A stretch of 64,000 nt of DNA, taken from contig JAFKER010000017.1 of the NCBI GenBank assembly GCA_017308595.1, positions 62,001 through 126,000 on the forward strand, given 5' to 3'. Both the position numbers and the translations under genes were made by a program. Origin of the DNA: Afipia sp. Lineage in GTDB: Bacteria > Pseudomonadota > Alphaproteobacteria > Rhizobiales > Xanthobacteraceae. Positions 9,074 to 18,709 of this stretch are shown piece after piece; positions within the stretch are counted from its first letter, which is position 1; the number at the start of each line of letters is the position of its first letter. The notes beneath the pieces are model-generated. The model was not told the origin of the DNA. It ran no database searches and saw only the letters and a list, made by a program, of their open reading frames with translations.

Positions 9074-10249
9074 CTAGCGTTCAACGCACAGCGCAATGCC
9101 CATGCCACCACCGATGCAAAGCGTTGCGAGACCCTTCTTGGAGTCGCGCTTCTGCATCTCGTGCAACAGGGTGACCAAAACGCGCGCGCCCGATGCACCG
9201 ATCGGATGACCGATGGCGATCGCACCGCCGTTAACGTTGACCTTGGCAGGATCCCAGCCGATTTCCTTGTTCACGGCGGAGGCCTGTGCAGCGAAGGCTT
9301 CGTTGGCCTCGATCAGATCGAGATCGCTGGCCTTCCAGCCTGCCTTCTTCAGCGCGGCACGCGAGGCGGGGATCGGCCCGGTGCCCATGATCGACGGATC
9401 GACGCCTGCCTGCGCCCATGACACGATGCGCGCCAGCGGCGTTTTTCCTTCCTTGGCGGCCTGCTTCGCGGTCATCAGAACCAGCGCCGCCGCGCCGTCA
9501 TTGATGCCCGAGGCGTTACCGGCGGTCACGGTGCCTTCCTTTTCGAAAGCTGGCTTGAGCTTGGTCATCGCATCCATCGACGCGCCATGACGCGGGCCCT
9601 CATCGGCGCTCACGACAATGTCCCCCTTGCGGGTCTTGACCGTGAACGGCACGATTTCATCGTTGAACTTGCCGGCCTTCTGCGCCGCTTCCGCCTTGTT
9701 CTGCGAACCGACCGCAAACTCATCCTGCTGCTGGCGCGTGATCTGGAATTGGCGCGCAACGTTTTCGGCGGTGTTGCCCATGTGATAGCCGTTGAAGGCA
9801 TCCCACAGTCCATCCTTGATCATCGTGTCGACGAAATCGAGCGCGCCCATTTTGACGCCGCCGCGCAAATGCTGCGCATGCGGGGACATGCTCATGGACT
9901 CCTGACCACCTGCGACCACGATCTCGGAATCGCCGTTGACCAGCGCCTGATAGCCAAGCGCAACCGTGCGGAGGCCGGAGCCGCAGAGCATGTTGACGCC
10001 CCAGGCGGGGCTCTCCACCGGGATACCGGCCTTCATCGCGGCCTGGCGGGCGGGATTCTGACCCTGCGCAGCCGTCAGGATCTGCCCCATGATCACTTCG
10101 GACACGCGGGCCGGCTCGATACCGGCCCGCTCAAGCGCAGCCTTGATGGCCACCGCGCCCAGATCATGGGCTGGGGTATTGGCGAATGCGCCGTTGAAGG
10201 TGCCGACCGGGGTGCGGGCAGCGCTGACGATGACGACATCGTCTGACAT
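9074..10249 (-). CDS. phaA: Acetyl-CoA acetyltransferase (beta-ketothiolase) PhaA
   Basis: Condenses two acetyl-CoA to acetoacetyl-CoA for PHB synthesis, or the reverse. The 391-residue product has the classical biosynthetic-thiolase triad: Cys 89 (NMLCGSG), His 348 (IGHPIGASG) and Cys 378 (TLCIGGGMG). The start at 10249 is chosen because an AGGAG site at 10260-10256 lies 6 bases upstream. The frame stays open upstream to 10435, and a second ATG at 10255 is too close to that site. The gene is divergent from phaR. Confidence 0.95.
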   Translation of the reverse strand: MSDDVVIVSAARTPVGTFNGAFANTPAHDLGAVAIKAALERAGIEPARVSEVIMGQILTAAQGQNPARQAAMKAGIPVESPAWGVNMLCGSGLRTVALGYQALVNGDSEIVVAGGQESMSMSPHAQHLRGGVKMGALDFVDTMIKDGLWDAFNGYHMGNTAENVARQFQITRQQQDEFAVGSQNKAEAAQKAGKFNDEIVPFTVKTRKGDIVVSADEGPRHGASMDAMTKLKPAFEKEGTVTAGNASGINDGAAALVLMTAKQAAKEGKTPLARIVSWAQAGVDPSIMGTGPIPASRAALKKAGWKASDLDLIEANEAFAAQASAVNKEIGWDPAKVNVNGGAIAIGHPIGASGARVLVTLLHEMQKRDSKKGLATLCIGGGMGIALCVER

Positions 10250-10471
10250 GGACATCTCCTGATTTTGAAGTCGAAAGGACCTTTGAGGCCGCGGGGAAGC
10301 CGCCGGGTGACCGGCGGACTTTGGCTGTATCCTGTTAACCTGGCGGTCCCATGTCAATCGGCCAAAGGGCAATCTGGCTGCCGGACGGGCAGTTCCGGCC
10401 GGCGCCGCTGCTCCGACATTAACCGTCCTGCACAAAACGGTAGCCGTACCTTTCTGAAAGTGCTTAGTTTA

Positions 10472-10495
10472 TTGCGATGCATTGTTTGCACTGCC
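10472..10495. promoter_or_regulatory. Putative PhaR binding region (TGC/GCA repeats)
   Basis: Four TGC and two GCA triplets are packed into about 22 bases (73-75, 78-80, 87-89 and 92-94 of the 10400s) roughly 50 bases upstream of phaR. PhaR proteins of related bacteria are known to bind TGC-rich sequences, so autoregulation is plausible. The remainder of the phaA-phaR gap (10250-10544) shows no other strong motif. Confidence 0.3.
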
Positions 10496-10544
10496 CTCGG
10501 CGAGGTTCGCCGGTTCCTCTTTCTCGTTAGGTATGTGTGAGTCC

Positions 10545-11144
10545 ATGGCAAAATCCGACCAGCCAATTACGATTAAAAAGTACGCCAACCGGCGCCTCTA
10601 CAACACCGGTACCAGCACGTATGTGACGCTCGAGGATCTCGCCGCCATGGTGAAAGATGGCGAAGACTTCCTCGTTTATGACGCCAAGACCGGCGACGAC
10701 ATCACGCGTTCGGTCCTCGCCCAGATCATCTTCGAACAGGAAAACAAGGCGGGCCAGAATCTGCTGCCGACCACTTTCCTGCGCCAGTTGATCCGCTTCT
10801 ATGGCGACAGCATGCAGATGGTAGTGCCGAAATATCTCGAGCAATCCATCGATACGCTGACTCGCGAACAGGAAAAGTTTCGCAAGCAGATGACGAACAC
10901 GTTCAGCAACACGCCGTTCGCGCCGCTGGAAGAACATGTTCGCCGCAACATGGAAATGTTCGAGCGCACGTTTGCGATGTTCAAGCCGTTCGGCGCACCG
11001 CTGCGCAAGGAAACGCCGTCGTCCGAATCGCCTCCGACCGCGAATGAGCCAGCAGAAGCGGACATCGACGATCTCAAGCGTCAGATGAAGGAAATGCAGG
11101 ATCGCCTCGAACGGATGTCCCGCGAGACCGAAAGCAAAGGCTAG
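10545..11144 (+). CDS. phaR: PHB synthesis repressor PhaR
   Basis: Transcriptional repressor and PHB-granule sensor controlling phasin and synthesis genes. The N-terminal DNA-binding PHB accumulation domain (KKYANRRLYNTGTSTYV, through FLVYDAKTGDDITRSV) spans residues 6-66. The PHB-binding part follows (FLRQLIRFYGDSMQMVVPKY), and a C-terminal coiled coil is suggested by DLKRQMKEMQDRLERMS. The length is 199 residues from the ATG at 10545; in-frame starts at 10533 and further upstream also exist. It is divergent from phaA. Confidence 0.93.
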   Translation: MAKSDQPITIKKYANRRLYNTGTSTYVTLEDLAAMVKDGEDFLVYDAKTGDDITRSVLAQIIFEQENKAGQNLLPTTFLRQLIRFYGDSMQMVVPKYLEQSIDTLTREQEKFRKQMTNTFSNTPFAPLEEHVRRNMEMFERTFAMFKPFGAPLRKETPSSESPPTANEPAEADIDDLKRQMKEMQDRLERMSRETESKG

Positions 11145-11159
11145 GCTTTCCGAAAACAG

Positions 11160-11188
11160 TATGCGGCGGCAGCATCTGCCGCCGCATA
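11160..11188. terminator. Hairpin between converging phaR and GGDEF/EAL genes
   Basis: A perfect 13-base inverted repeat (arms 11160-11172 and 11176-11188, core gcggcggcag and ctgccgccgc) has a 3-base loop and lies between two converging stops. On the minus strand it is followed by actgtttt, a weak T-tract. It probably works as a bidirectional terminator. Confidence 0.6.
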
Positions 11189-11192
11189 AGCT

Positions 11193-12992
11193 TCAATCTC
11201 CCGCGGCGGCGGCAATCGGCATCGCGCTCTTCAGCGGAATGCTCTCACCCGCGGCCCAAGGCTTGGTCAGAGACGCCAGTCCTGTCAGCCTTCCCTGAAT
11301 GTAGTCGCATCCCCAACCCTGCAGCAGCGCGGCCGATTCTTCGTCCTGTACCCATTCCGCGACCGTCTTGATGCCGAGACGGTGCGCCAGATCGATCAGC
11401 GTCTGCACAAAGGCGCGGTCATCGGAAGAGCGCGGAATGTTCTGCACGAAGGCGCCGTCGATCTTCACGATATCGACGCCAAGCTTCCGCAGGTTGCGGA
11501 ACGAGGTGTAACCCGCGCCAAAATCGTCGATCGCAATGCGGCTGCCGAAATTCTTTAGCCGTGTCACGAATCCGCGAACGTCATCGAGATCCTGAATCGC
11601 AACGGTCTCGGTGATTTCAACGATCAGCCGTTCGGCGACACCGGGATAGGCGCGCATCAGCGACTCGATGCTGGCCCACCAATCGGGATCCATTGTGGTG
11701 TCGGGCGAGATATTGAGGCTGAGCCGTGTCTGCGGCGAATCGGCCAGTTCGGCCACGACAAGCTCTAGTACGCGATGATCGACCAGCCGGATCAGCCCGA
11801 GCTTTTCCGCGACCGGAACGATATCGGGCGAGAGTGAGTAGGCGCCGTCTTCCTGGCGCATCCGCACCAGACATTCATGAAACGCAGGCTGCCGCGAGAC
11901 AGTCGATACGACCGGCTCATAGGCCATCACGATCCGGCGCTCGTTCAGCGCCGTGACGATTTCATCGGTGACACGGATGTTGACCCGGCGCTGCGCTTCG
12001 CGCTCGATATTCGGGCGCCAGACCATCAATGAACCGCGCCGCCGCGCCTTGGCGAGATCGAGCGCTTCCTGAGTCCGGCTCATCGCCTCTTCGACCGTGC
12101 TGGCATGACGTAACGCATTGATCGCGCCGATCGACGCGGTCAGCGCCACCGGCCCGGATCGTGTCGGGACGACTTCGTCGCGAATTCCCGCGAGAAACCG
12201 TTCCGCCGCCACATGCATGTCATCGACCGAGCAATTCTTCAGGATCAACCCGAACTTGTTACCCGAAAACCGGCCGATCACATCGCCGCCACGCAGCCGC
12301 ACCCGAATACGCTTTGCGACCTCCAGAATGACCTGATCTGCGACCTCGTAGCCGAAAGCGTCGTTGATCTGCGCGAGATGATCGATGCCGACCAGCATGA
12401 ATGCGAAGGACGAGCGAAAACGGTTTGCTTCTTCGATGGCTTCAGCAAGCGCCGCCGTGAGCCGCGTGCGGTTGAACGCGCCGGTGAGCGGATCATCCTG
12501 CGACAGTTTCAGCAGTTGCTCGTCCCGCGCGTGGCGCTCGTTGTTGATGCGAATGATGCCGCGGACATGCGACGGCTTTCCGTCCGCTCCCGCAAACCAG
12601 CGGCCGCACTCGTCAATCCAGAGTACGGGCACCGATGTGCTCCCACGCACTCCGTATTCGATCTGGTAAGGCACACCTTCGCCGGCATCGCTCGCCGTCG
12701 CATTCAACACGACGTCGTTACGGATGCTTCGCGAAGGCTCTATCAGTTTGGAGAACTCACCCGCTCTCGTCAGAGCCGATGGTGAAATGTCCCGCAACAC
12801 AGCCGCGACATTGCCACCCCAGTGCAACGCGTCGCTGGCGATATCCCATGAAAAGCTCACCTGCCCGAGAGTGGCGAGAAGATCGTCTCCAGTGGGTTGA
12901 GCGCGAGGCGCAAAAGCCGCCTCGCCGGATTCGGGCGACCGCGAGTTGTGGACGGAAGCGATTGTCAAAGGTGCCTCATTCTGAGACGGCAT
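11193..12992 (-). CDS. PAS-GGDEF-EAL cyclic-di-GMP signalling protein with degenerate GGDEF
   Basis: A 599-residue protein with a PAS-like sensor region (about residues 30-150), a GGDEF domain and a C-terminal EAL phosphodiesterase domain. The GGDEF signature is SGNKF at residues 243-247, so diguanylate cyclase activity is unlikely. The EAL domain keeps the key acidic residues: Glu 373 in ECLVR, EITET, DDFGAGY, KIDGAF and the Glu of VAEWVQ. The net prediction is c-di-GMP hydrolysis, perhaps modulated by GTP binding to the GGDEF domain. No signal peptide or transmembrane segment is seen. A GTG at 13007 is an alternative start. It converges on phaR. Confidence 0.88.
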   Translation of the reverse strand: MPSQNEAPLTIASVHNSRSPESGEAAFAPRAQPTGDDLLATLGQVSFSWDIASDALHWGGNVAAVLRDISPSALTRAGEFSKLIEPSRSIRNDVVLNATASDAGEGVPYQIEYGVRGSTSVPVLWIDECGRWFAGADGKPSHVRGIIRINNERHARDEQLLKLSQDDPLTGAFNRTRLTAALAEAIEEANRFRSSFAFMLVGIDHLAQINDAFGYEVADQVILEVAKRIRVRLRGGDVIGRFSGNKFGLILKNCSVDDMHVAAERFLAGIRDEVVPTRSGPVALTASIGAINALRHASTVEEAMSRTQEALDLAKARRRGSLMVWRPNIEREAQRRVNIRVTDEIVTALNERRIVMAYEPVVSTVSRQPAFHECLVRMRQEDGAYSLSPDIVPVAEKLGLIRLVDHRVLELVVAELADSPQTRLSLNISPDTTMDPDWWASIESLMRAYPGVAERLIVEITETVAIQDLDDVRGFVTRLKNFGSRIAIDDFGAGYTSFRNLRKLGVDIVKIDGAFVQNIPRSSDDRAFVQTLIDLAHRLGIKTVAEWVQDEESAALLQGWGCDYIQGRLTGLASLTKPWAAGESIPLKSAMPIAAAAGD

Positions 12993-13188
12993 AAATGATT
13001 CGCCCACCCAGAGTAGTTGGTTGGCGCCCCGTCAGCCTAGGCCAATTTCCTGAACAATCCGCCAAAGCGCTGTGTCATCAATGTCTCAAAGTCGGTAACC
13101 GGCTGCCAACCCCATCCGGCACGACCCTTGCGATGTCTTGTGAAGAGGACGCATTACGTCCCAAAATGAGACAGGCGAGTCACCGTCG

Positions 13189-13503
13189 ATGATCGTGTCC
13201 AGCATCACTTCCCCGGCAGGGACCGGCCGGAAAACGCAGCCAGCCCCGGAGACCGCTCCGCAGGCCGAGACGCCGCCCTCCAGCCGTGCGCTGGTCTCGC
13301 TCGAAAGCCCTTCCAGAACCACCGAGCGATATACGGCGCGGCCAAGCGCACCGTTCGTGGCCCATCTGATCGCTATGGCTGAGCAGGCTCCGCAGACATG
13401 CGCATTGCGGCGGGAAACACCCGCCGTCGCGCACGGCGTTTATGGCCGCGCTAAAGCGAAAGGTCCGCTATACTTCGGCAGGGTTGTGTCGCAGAGCGCC
13501 TAA
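13189..13503 (+). CDS. Small Pro/Arg-rich hypothetical protein
   Basis: A 104-residue open frame with a Pro/Thr-rich, probably disordered first half. Its C-terminal segment (APFVAHLIAMAEQAPQTCA, then LRRETPAVAHGVYGRA) resembles small uncharacterised proteins common in Rhizobiales, which carry a FLAxLIA...PQTRxRRR-like pattern. It lies between two minus-strand genes and stops 5 bases before the converging membrane-protein gene. The function is unknown. Coding is likely from the residue pattern but not certain. Confidence 0.55.
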   Translation: MIVSSITSPAGTGRKTQPAPETAPQAETPPSSRALVSLESPSRTTERYTARPSAPFVAHLIAMAEQAPQTCALRRETPAVAHGVYGRAKAKGPLYFGRVVSQSA

Positions 13504-13508
13504 GCGGC

Positions 13509-14228
13509 TCAGGGCTTGGGCTGCGGACTGGCCGTGGTGTCGGGGACATGGTCCGACATCAGGTCACTAACACTCCAGTCAGAGAGTTTTCGCTCCGGCA
13601 CGGGGGCCGCGCCACCCGATGGGCGAACCACGGCGAGCGTCGGAATAGGCTTCGGTGCGGCTTCGGGCTCAGGCACAGGCTGCGGTGACTGAAATGTTGG
13701 TTCGACTGGCTTCACATCGTGCTGCACGCGATCGAATACCGGCTCGGCAGGGACCACCGGATGGACCGGCGCAGTGCCGACAGGCGCTGAACCGGCCGGA
13801 GCAGCGACGGGCGCCGGCGCAGGCTGCACATCGGCTGGTACCGGAGCCGGAACACGGCGATGCCGGTTGCGAAATCCGATCGACACGCCGGCAATAAACT
13901 CTACCGCCATCAGCACGGCGAGCAGAAAGAACGTCGATGTACCGAACTGCGGGAGCAGGAGAAATTCTGCAACCGCAGCACCGGATGCGATCAGCGACAT
14001 CAAATGATCGGTGAGATACCGCGCCCCGGGACGCGCGGCCTTGACGACTTCAAACATCAACAGGACCGCGGCCAATGCGAGCAGCGCATCGCCGAATGTC
14101 GGTGCCCACTGAACACCAGACATCAGTGTCACAGTCGTGACCGGCGCGGTGAACGCCACGCCCGGCATCAGGAAGACGAAGATGTTGTAGATCGCGAACG
14201 GAATCAGAAGCAGCGGAAAACCGATCAT
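13509..14228 (-). CDS. Hypothetical membrane protein with Pro-rich tail
   Basis: A 239-residue protein whose first 120 residues form about four transmembrane helices (IGFPLLLIPFAIYNIFVFLM; ALLALAAVLLMFEVV; a helix at SLIASGAAVAEFLLL; TFFLLAVLMAVEFIAGVSI). These are followed by an Ala/Pro/Val-rich cytoplasmic or periplasmic tail of about 110 residues. I do not recognise a named family. Homologues appear to be common in related genomes. rpmF lies upstream on the same strand, 149 bases away. Confidence 0.7.
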   Translation of the reverse strand: MIGFPLLLIPFAIYNIFVFLMPGVAFTAPVTTVTLMSGVQWAPTFGDALLALAAVLLMFEVVKAARPGARYLTDHLMSLIASGAAVAEFLLLPQFGTSTFFLLAVLMAVEFIAGVSIGFRNRHRRVPAPVPADVQPAPAPVAAPAGSAPVGTAPVHPVVPAEPVFDRVQHDVKPVEPTFQSPQPVPEPEAAPKPIPTLAVVRPSGGAAPVPERKLSDWSVSDLMSDHVPDTTASPQPKP

Positions 14229-14341
14229 CGTCGGCGGGCTCTCTCTGAAGAAGCATGATGTGATGCGCTCGTCATCACATGCGTCTGTGGCGTTCTTGTG
14301 AAGGCGCGATCACACGCTCTTGCCACATCGCGACACCAGCT

Positions 14342-14362
14342 GCGCTGCCGGACCGGCAGCGC
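14342..14362 (-). terminator. GC-rich palindrome 3' of rpmF
   Basis: gcgctgccgg and ccggcagcgc are perfect complements around a single base, 16 bases beyond the rpmF stop. The near-absent loop means the inner pairs would open. No T-tract follows on the minus strand, so a terminator role is only possible. Confidence 0.35.
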
Positions 14363-14377
14363 GCTGTGATCAGGACC

Positions 14378-14560
14378 TTAGTCCTTCTTGACCTTGAGAA
14401 CCTGGCGGCCCTTGTACATGCCGGTCTTGAGATCGAGGTGGTGCGGACGGCGCAGTTCGCCCGAGTCCTTGTCCTCGACATAAGTCGGCTTCTTGAGCGC
14501 GTCCGCCGAGCGGCGCATGCCGCGGCGAGACGGCGAGGTTTTCCTGCGTGGAACGGCCAT
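14378..14560 (-). CDS. rpmF: 50S ribosomal protein L32
   Basis: A 60-residue basic protein of the large ribosomal subunit. The start [20 protein letters not shown] is the hallmark of alphaproteobacterial L32, and the C-terminal half ([20 protein letters not shown]) also matches. There is no zinc-binding Cys motif, as in the C-minus form. An in-frame upstream start at 14587 would add nine residues not found in L32, so 14560 is used. Confidence 0.97.
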   Translation of the reverse strand: MAVPRRKTSPSRRGMRRSADALKKPTYVEDKDSGELRRPHHLDLKTGMYKGRQVLKVKKD

Positions 14561-14698
14561 GGGATCGTCGTCCTGTAAAAGGCTCACCCGCCGGGCGGGG
14601 GCTCTCCATAAATTCGGATTGAGGCCGCGCTTATAGAGGAAGGCTGCCGCGAAAGCTAGACCGGAAGCGACGGGAAAATGAGTTAAAATGGCCCAAAA

Positions 14699-15373
14699 TC
14701 AGCGATTTCGCTCCCAGCAGTCGGAGATTTCTGCCGATCGGGCCCGAACCACATAGGTCCCGGCCATCCGCCGCACCCCAGGCCCCGGATTTCGGGCGCT
14801 CCGGGTCACCGGATTGGGCAGGATAGATGCCAACAAGGCAGCTTCCCGCGCCGACAGTGCCGAAGCCGGGCGGGCAAAAGCATACTCAGCCCCCGCCTCC
14901 GCGCCGAACTGGCCATCCGGACCGAGTTCCGCAACATTGAGATAAAGCTCCAGAATACGCTTTTTTGACAGGATCAGATCGATCCACATCGCCAGCGGGA
15001 ACTCCAGCGCCTTGCGGATCACGCTGCGGCCCGGCCACAGGAACAGATTTTTGGCGACCTGCTGGGTGATGGTCGACCCGCCGCGCGCAACCTCGCCGTC
15101 CTGCGCATCCTCGATGATCGTGCGGACCGAATCCCAATCAATGCCGTTGTGGAAGCAGAATTTGGCGTCCTCTGCAGCGACCACGGACCGCGGCAAGGCC
15201 TCTGACATGACGTCAAGGTCGACCCATTTCCGGGTGACGGGCTCACCTGTGAGATAGCGCCCGATCATCAACGTGGAAACCGGATGCCCGGTGCTGTATA
15301 GCGGCGTCAACAGATAGGGCAGCAACACCAGCCCCATCCCCACCAGCACCACCACACGGATCAGTCGTCGCAT
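14699..15373 (-). CDS. mtgA: Monofunctional peptidoglycan glycosyltransferase MtgA
   Basis: Polymerises lipid II into glycan strands at the inner membrane (GT51 family). One N-terminal transmembrane helix (about residues 5-24) anchors the enzyme. The catalytic Glu 68 is in [36 protein letters not shown] and [20 protein letters not shown] are conserved motifs 2 and 3, and [12 protein letters not shown] is motif 4. There is no transpeptidase domain, so this is the 224-residue monofunctional form. The start is the ATG at 15373 preceded by GAGG; a GTG at 15376 is adjacent. Confidence 0.95.
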   Translation of the reverse strand: MRRLIRVVVLVGMGLVLLPYLLTPLYSTGHPVSTLMIGRYLTGEPVTRKWVDLDVMSEALPRSVVAAEDAKFCFHNGIDWDSVRTIIEDAQDGEVARGGSTITQQVAKNLFLWPGRSVIRKALEFPLAMWIDLILSKKRILELYLNVAELGPDGQFGAEAGAEYAFARPASALSAREAALLASILPNPVTRSARNPGPGVRRMAGTYVVRARSAEISDCWERNR

Positions 15374-15537
15374 CACACCTCACGCTGCGGAACGGGACTG
15401 TGCGAGCCGCTCCCAACTAGCAGAAACCATGCCTTTCCGCTTTTTCCAATCCCCGGTAAAGGCAGGCTTTGCGGAATTGACGCGGACGATGCCATGACCG
15501 ATTGTCCGCCGAAATTTGCGTTGTTTTGGAGCTTTTG

Positions 15538-16464
15538 ATGACCACCGGCACGTCCCCACAGGATTTCATGAAACGGCTCGACGCCACGGCGGCGGATACC
15601 GAGGCCCTGCTGACGCGGCTCCTGTCTGATAATCCGCTGTCCGGCGAAATCCTGCGACCGCACCGGCTGATGGAAGCGATGCGCTATTCCAGCCTCAACG
15701 GCGGCAAGCGGCTGCGCCCGTTCCTTGCGGTGGAAAGCGCCGCGGTGTTTGGCGTGCCGCGCGACAGCGCCCTCATGGTCGGCGCCGCGCTCGAATGCAT
15801 TCACTGCTACTCGCTGATTCATGACGATCTGCCATCTATGGACAACAGCGACCTGCGCCGCGGGCGGCCGACCTCTCACAAGAAGTTCGATGATGCGACC
15901 GCGATCCTCGCCGGCGATGGTCTTCTCACCATCGCGTTCGACATCGTCACCCGCGACGAGGTGCACAAGGATCCGACGGTGCGCCTGCTGTTGACACGCG
16001 CTCTGGCGCGCGCCGCTGGCGTCGGCGGTATGGTCGGCGGGCAAATCATGGACCTCGCCGGTGAAGGCCGCTTCGGCGATCCCGAGCCGCCGGATGTCGC
16101 CAAGCTCCAGCAGATGAAGACCGGCGCTCTCCTGAAGTACGGCTGCATCGCCGGCGCGCTTCTCGGTCAGGCTTCCAGGGAACAGTACGACGCGCTCGAC
16201 ACCTACGGTCATGCGCTTGGCGAAGCATTCCAGATCGCCGACGATCTCCTCGACGTCGAAGGCGATGCCGCGGCGCTCGGCAAGCCGGCCGGACAAGACG
16301 CGGCAGCAGGCAAGACAACCTTCGTCACGCTTTTGGGACTTGATGGCGCCAAGGCACGTGTCCGCGATCTTCTGAAACAAGCCGATGCGGCACTGTCACC
16401 GTTCGGTGCGAAGGGCGACGTGCTGCGCGCGACCTCGCGATTCGTAGCCGAGCGGCAGAGCTAG
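15538..16464 (+). CDS. ispA: Polyprenyl synthetase (farnesyl/geranylgeranyl diphosphate synthase)
   Basis: Condenses isopentenyl diphosphate with allylic diphosphates. The first Asp-rich motif is DDLPSMD (Asp 96, 97 and 102) and the second is DDLLD (235-239); GGKRLRP binds diphosphate. Bulky aromatic residues close before the first motif (CYSLIHDD) fit a short-chain C15 product. Exact chain length cannot be fixed by eye. GGAG precedes the ATG at 15538; an upstream ATG at 15502 is weaker. The 308-residue length is typical of bacterial FPPS. DUF1345 follows after 9 bases. Confidence 0.9.
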   Translation: MTTGTSPQDFMKRLDATAADTEALLTRLLSDNPLSGEILRPHRLMEAMRYSSLNGGKRLRPFLAVESAAVFGVPRDSALMVGAALECIHCYSLIHDDLPSMDNSDLRRGRPTSHKKFDDATAILAGDGLLTIAFDIVTRDEVHKDPTVRLLLTRALARAAGVGGMVGGQIMDLAGEGRFGDPEPPDVAKLQQMKTGALLKYGCIAGALLGQASREQYDALDTYGHALGEAFQIADDLLDVEGDAAALGKPAGQDAAAGKTTFVTLLGLDGAKARVRDLLKQADAALSPFGAKGDVLRATSRFVAERQS

Positions 16465-16473
16465 GACGATAAA

Positions 16474-17151
16474 ATGTCTGGCAAGAAGGACGGCGACCCG
16501 TATCTTCTTCGCCTCAAAGACATGCCGAAACTGCTGCGCATCGTCATGTCCCGGCCGCGAATGTTCATCGCGCTCGCGATCGGACTTGTGTCCCTGCTGT
16601 TCCTCCCCGCGTCATGGCGGCCTGCGACCCGCCTGCTTGTCTCCTGGGACATCTTTGTCGCGATCTACATGGTGCTTGCCTTCATCACCATATTCTCATG
16701 CGGAGTTGACGACATTCGCCGTCAGGCCGCACGGCAGGACGATGGACGCTTTTTCATCCTCGTCATGACGGGTCTCGGCGCTTTCGCCAGCATCGCAGCA
16801 ATCGTCATGGAGCTTGCCATCAAGCCGCAGCAGGCGCCGCAGCTTGTTCTTGCGGTGGTGACGATCGTGCTGTCGTGGGCCGCCATTCACACCACATTCG
16901 CGCTGCATTACGCGCACGACTATTATCGCGGCGCCAAAGCCGGCGGCCTGGCATTCCCCGGCGAGGACCAGCCGGACTACTGGGATTTCGTCTATTTCTC
17001 GTTCGTTATCGGCATGACTGCGCAGGTGTCCGATGTGGGGGTCACTGACAGGATGATACGCCGGACCGCGACAGCGCATGGCGTGATCTCATTCATCTTC
17101 AACACCGCGCTCGTAGCCCTGATGGTTAATATCGCGGCCAGCGCCATATGA
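16474..17151 (+). CDS. DUF1345 membrane protein
   Basis: A 225-residue inner-membrane protein with about five helices. The diagnostic C-terminal block of DUF1345 is present: DFVYFSFVIGMTAQVSDVGV and a following RRTATAHGVISFIFNT, with HYAHDYY before it. The family has no established function. It sits between the prenyl synthase gene and the broken antiporter gene, with only 7 bases to the latter, so the three probably formed one operon. Confidence 0.88.
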   Translation: MSGKKDGDPYLLRLKDMPKLLRIVMSRPRMFIALAIGLVSLLFLPASWRPATRLLVSWDIFVAIYMVLAFITIFSCGVDDIRRQAARQDDGRFFILVMTGLGAFASIAAIVMELAIKPQQAPQLVLAVVTIVLSWAAIHTTFALHYAHDYYRGAKAGGLAFPGEDQPDYWDFVYFSFVIGMTAQVSDVGVTDRMIRRTATAHGVISFIFNTALVALMVNIAASAI

Positions 17152-17158
17152 TCCTTCG

Positions 17159-18672
17159 ATGATAGCCGGCTTTCTGACATTCCTTCTTATACTCACCGCG
17201 CTCGGAGCCTCCGCGACTCTCGCGAACCGGCTCGCTATCGCTCCCGCGATCGTTTTTCTCCTGGTCGGAATTGCCCTCGCATTCCTGCCGGGGTTTCCAC
17301 GCATCGAATTGAAGCCGGAAGGCGTTCTGTTGCTGGTGTTGCCGCCGCTGATCTATTCATCCGGCGTGGCGATGAGCTGGCGCGAATTCAAGGCCAACCT
17401 CCGCCCGATTGGCGCGCTGGCGATCGGTTGCGTGATCTTCACAACAGTTCTGGTCGCTGCGGCCGCACACTATGCGCTCGGGCTGCCGTGGAGCGTCGGA
17501 TTTGTTCTCGGCGCGATCGTGTCGCCGCCGGATGTGGTCGCTCCGTTGGCCATCGCCCGGCGGTTGAAGCTACCCCATCGGATTCTTGTTATCCTCGAGG
17601 GCGAGGGACTGGCGAATGATGCCACCGCCCTGATCCTCTATCGCTTCGCTGTACTCGCCGTCAGCACAGGCGCATTCTCGCTGCCACCCGCCGCCGAGAC
17701 ATTTGTTGCCATCATCGTCGGCGAAATCATATTCGGCATTCTGGTGGGCTGGCTTAGTCTGCGCTTGCGGCAATGGGCCCGCGATCCCCGCGTCGAGATT
17801 TCACTCTCGCTTTTGACGCCCTATCTTGCCTTTTGGGTGCCCGAGAAGGCATTTTCTTCTGGGACTTCGTGATCTGGCTGATCGAAGGCGTGCTGTTCCT
17901 GATGATCGGATTCCAGTTGCGGCTCTTGATGGAAAAGTCAAAGGCCTTGCCGGTGCCCGAGATTCTTGCTGCCATTGCGATCATCTCGGCGATTGTGGTT
18001 ATCGCCCGCTTCCTGTGGGTCTTTCCCGGCACCTATCTGCCGCGTCTTGCGAGCAGGAAGATCGCCGCGCGTGAGGAAAAGCCGTCGTGGAAGTATATCG
18101 TTATCATCGGCTTTACCGGCATTCGCGGCGTGGTCTCGCTTGCGGTCGCGCTGGCGCTGCCTCTGACACTGCCTAACGGACAGGAATTTCCGCACCGCGA
18201 CCTCATCCTGCTCGTCACCTTCGGCGTCATCACCTTTACACTGGTCGGTATCGGCCTGACGCTCCCGATCCTGGTCAGGCTTCTGGGACTGTCCGAGCAT
18301 GGGCAGCTTGAAGCGGTCCGGGAGCGGGAGGCGGAGATTACCGCGCGGCGAGAAATCCTTGAATCGGCACGCGGTTCGCTCGACCGGATTATCAAGGAAC
18401 GCAATCTGCCCGAAGGCCTCGCCCGGTTTCTGGAGGCGCGCCACGAAACCCGCATGCGCGCGTTGCCGGAGCCGCCGAGGGAAGAAGGCCAGTACACGCC
18501 CGCAACACAGGGCGCGTCACTTGTGCGCGAAATCATCACTATCGAGCGAATGTGTCTTCACAGACTCCTGCGCGAAGGAAAGATCACCGACGAAACGCGC
18601 CGGCGTATCGAGCGCGATCTCGATCTCGAGGAAGCCGCTGTCGACAACCGCGAGAAGAACCTCCCGCTGTAA
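17159..18672 (+). pseudogene. Na+/H+ antiporter (CPA1 family), broken by deletion and frameshift
   Basis: Two overlapping frames make up one antiporter. Frame one (17159-17872, 237 codons) carries the N-terminal helices through IVSPPDVVAPLAI, EGEGLANDATALILYR and LLTPYLAFWVPE. It then runs off-frame into a stop. The second frame continues from about 17845 with GIFFWDFVIWLIEGVLFLMI, FTGIRGVVSLAVALALPLTL and the cytoplasmic tail to 18672. In family members about 30 residues of a membrane helix (roughly a GxSGVLATV...LYxSW...SPATRL segment) lie between these parts. They are missing here, and the join at 17843-17848 shifts the frame. The loss includes core helix residues, so function is presumably gone unless this is an assembly error. 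Confidence 0.85.
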
Positions 18673-18709
18673 CAGCGGGCCGCGATGTTTTCCGTGATGA
18701 GCGCGGGGG

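Noticed and set aside
10250-10435. N-terminal extension of phaA
   Set aside because: Thiolases of this family start at the MSDD position, where an AGGAG site is well spaced; the catalytic Cys then falls at 89 as expected.
17773-18672. The second antiporter frame as an independent gene
   Set aside because: It begins inside the first frame and contains only the C-terminal half of one transporter; no start signal precedes it.
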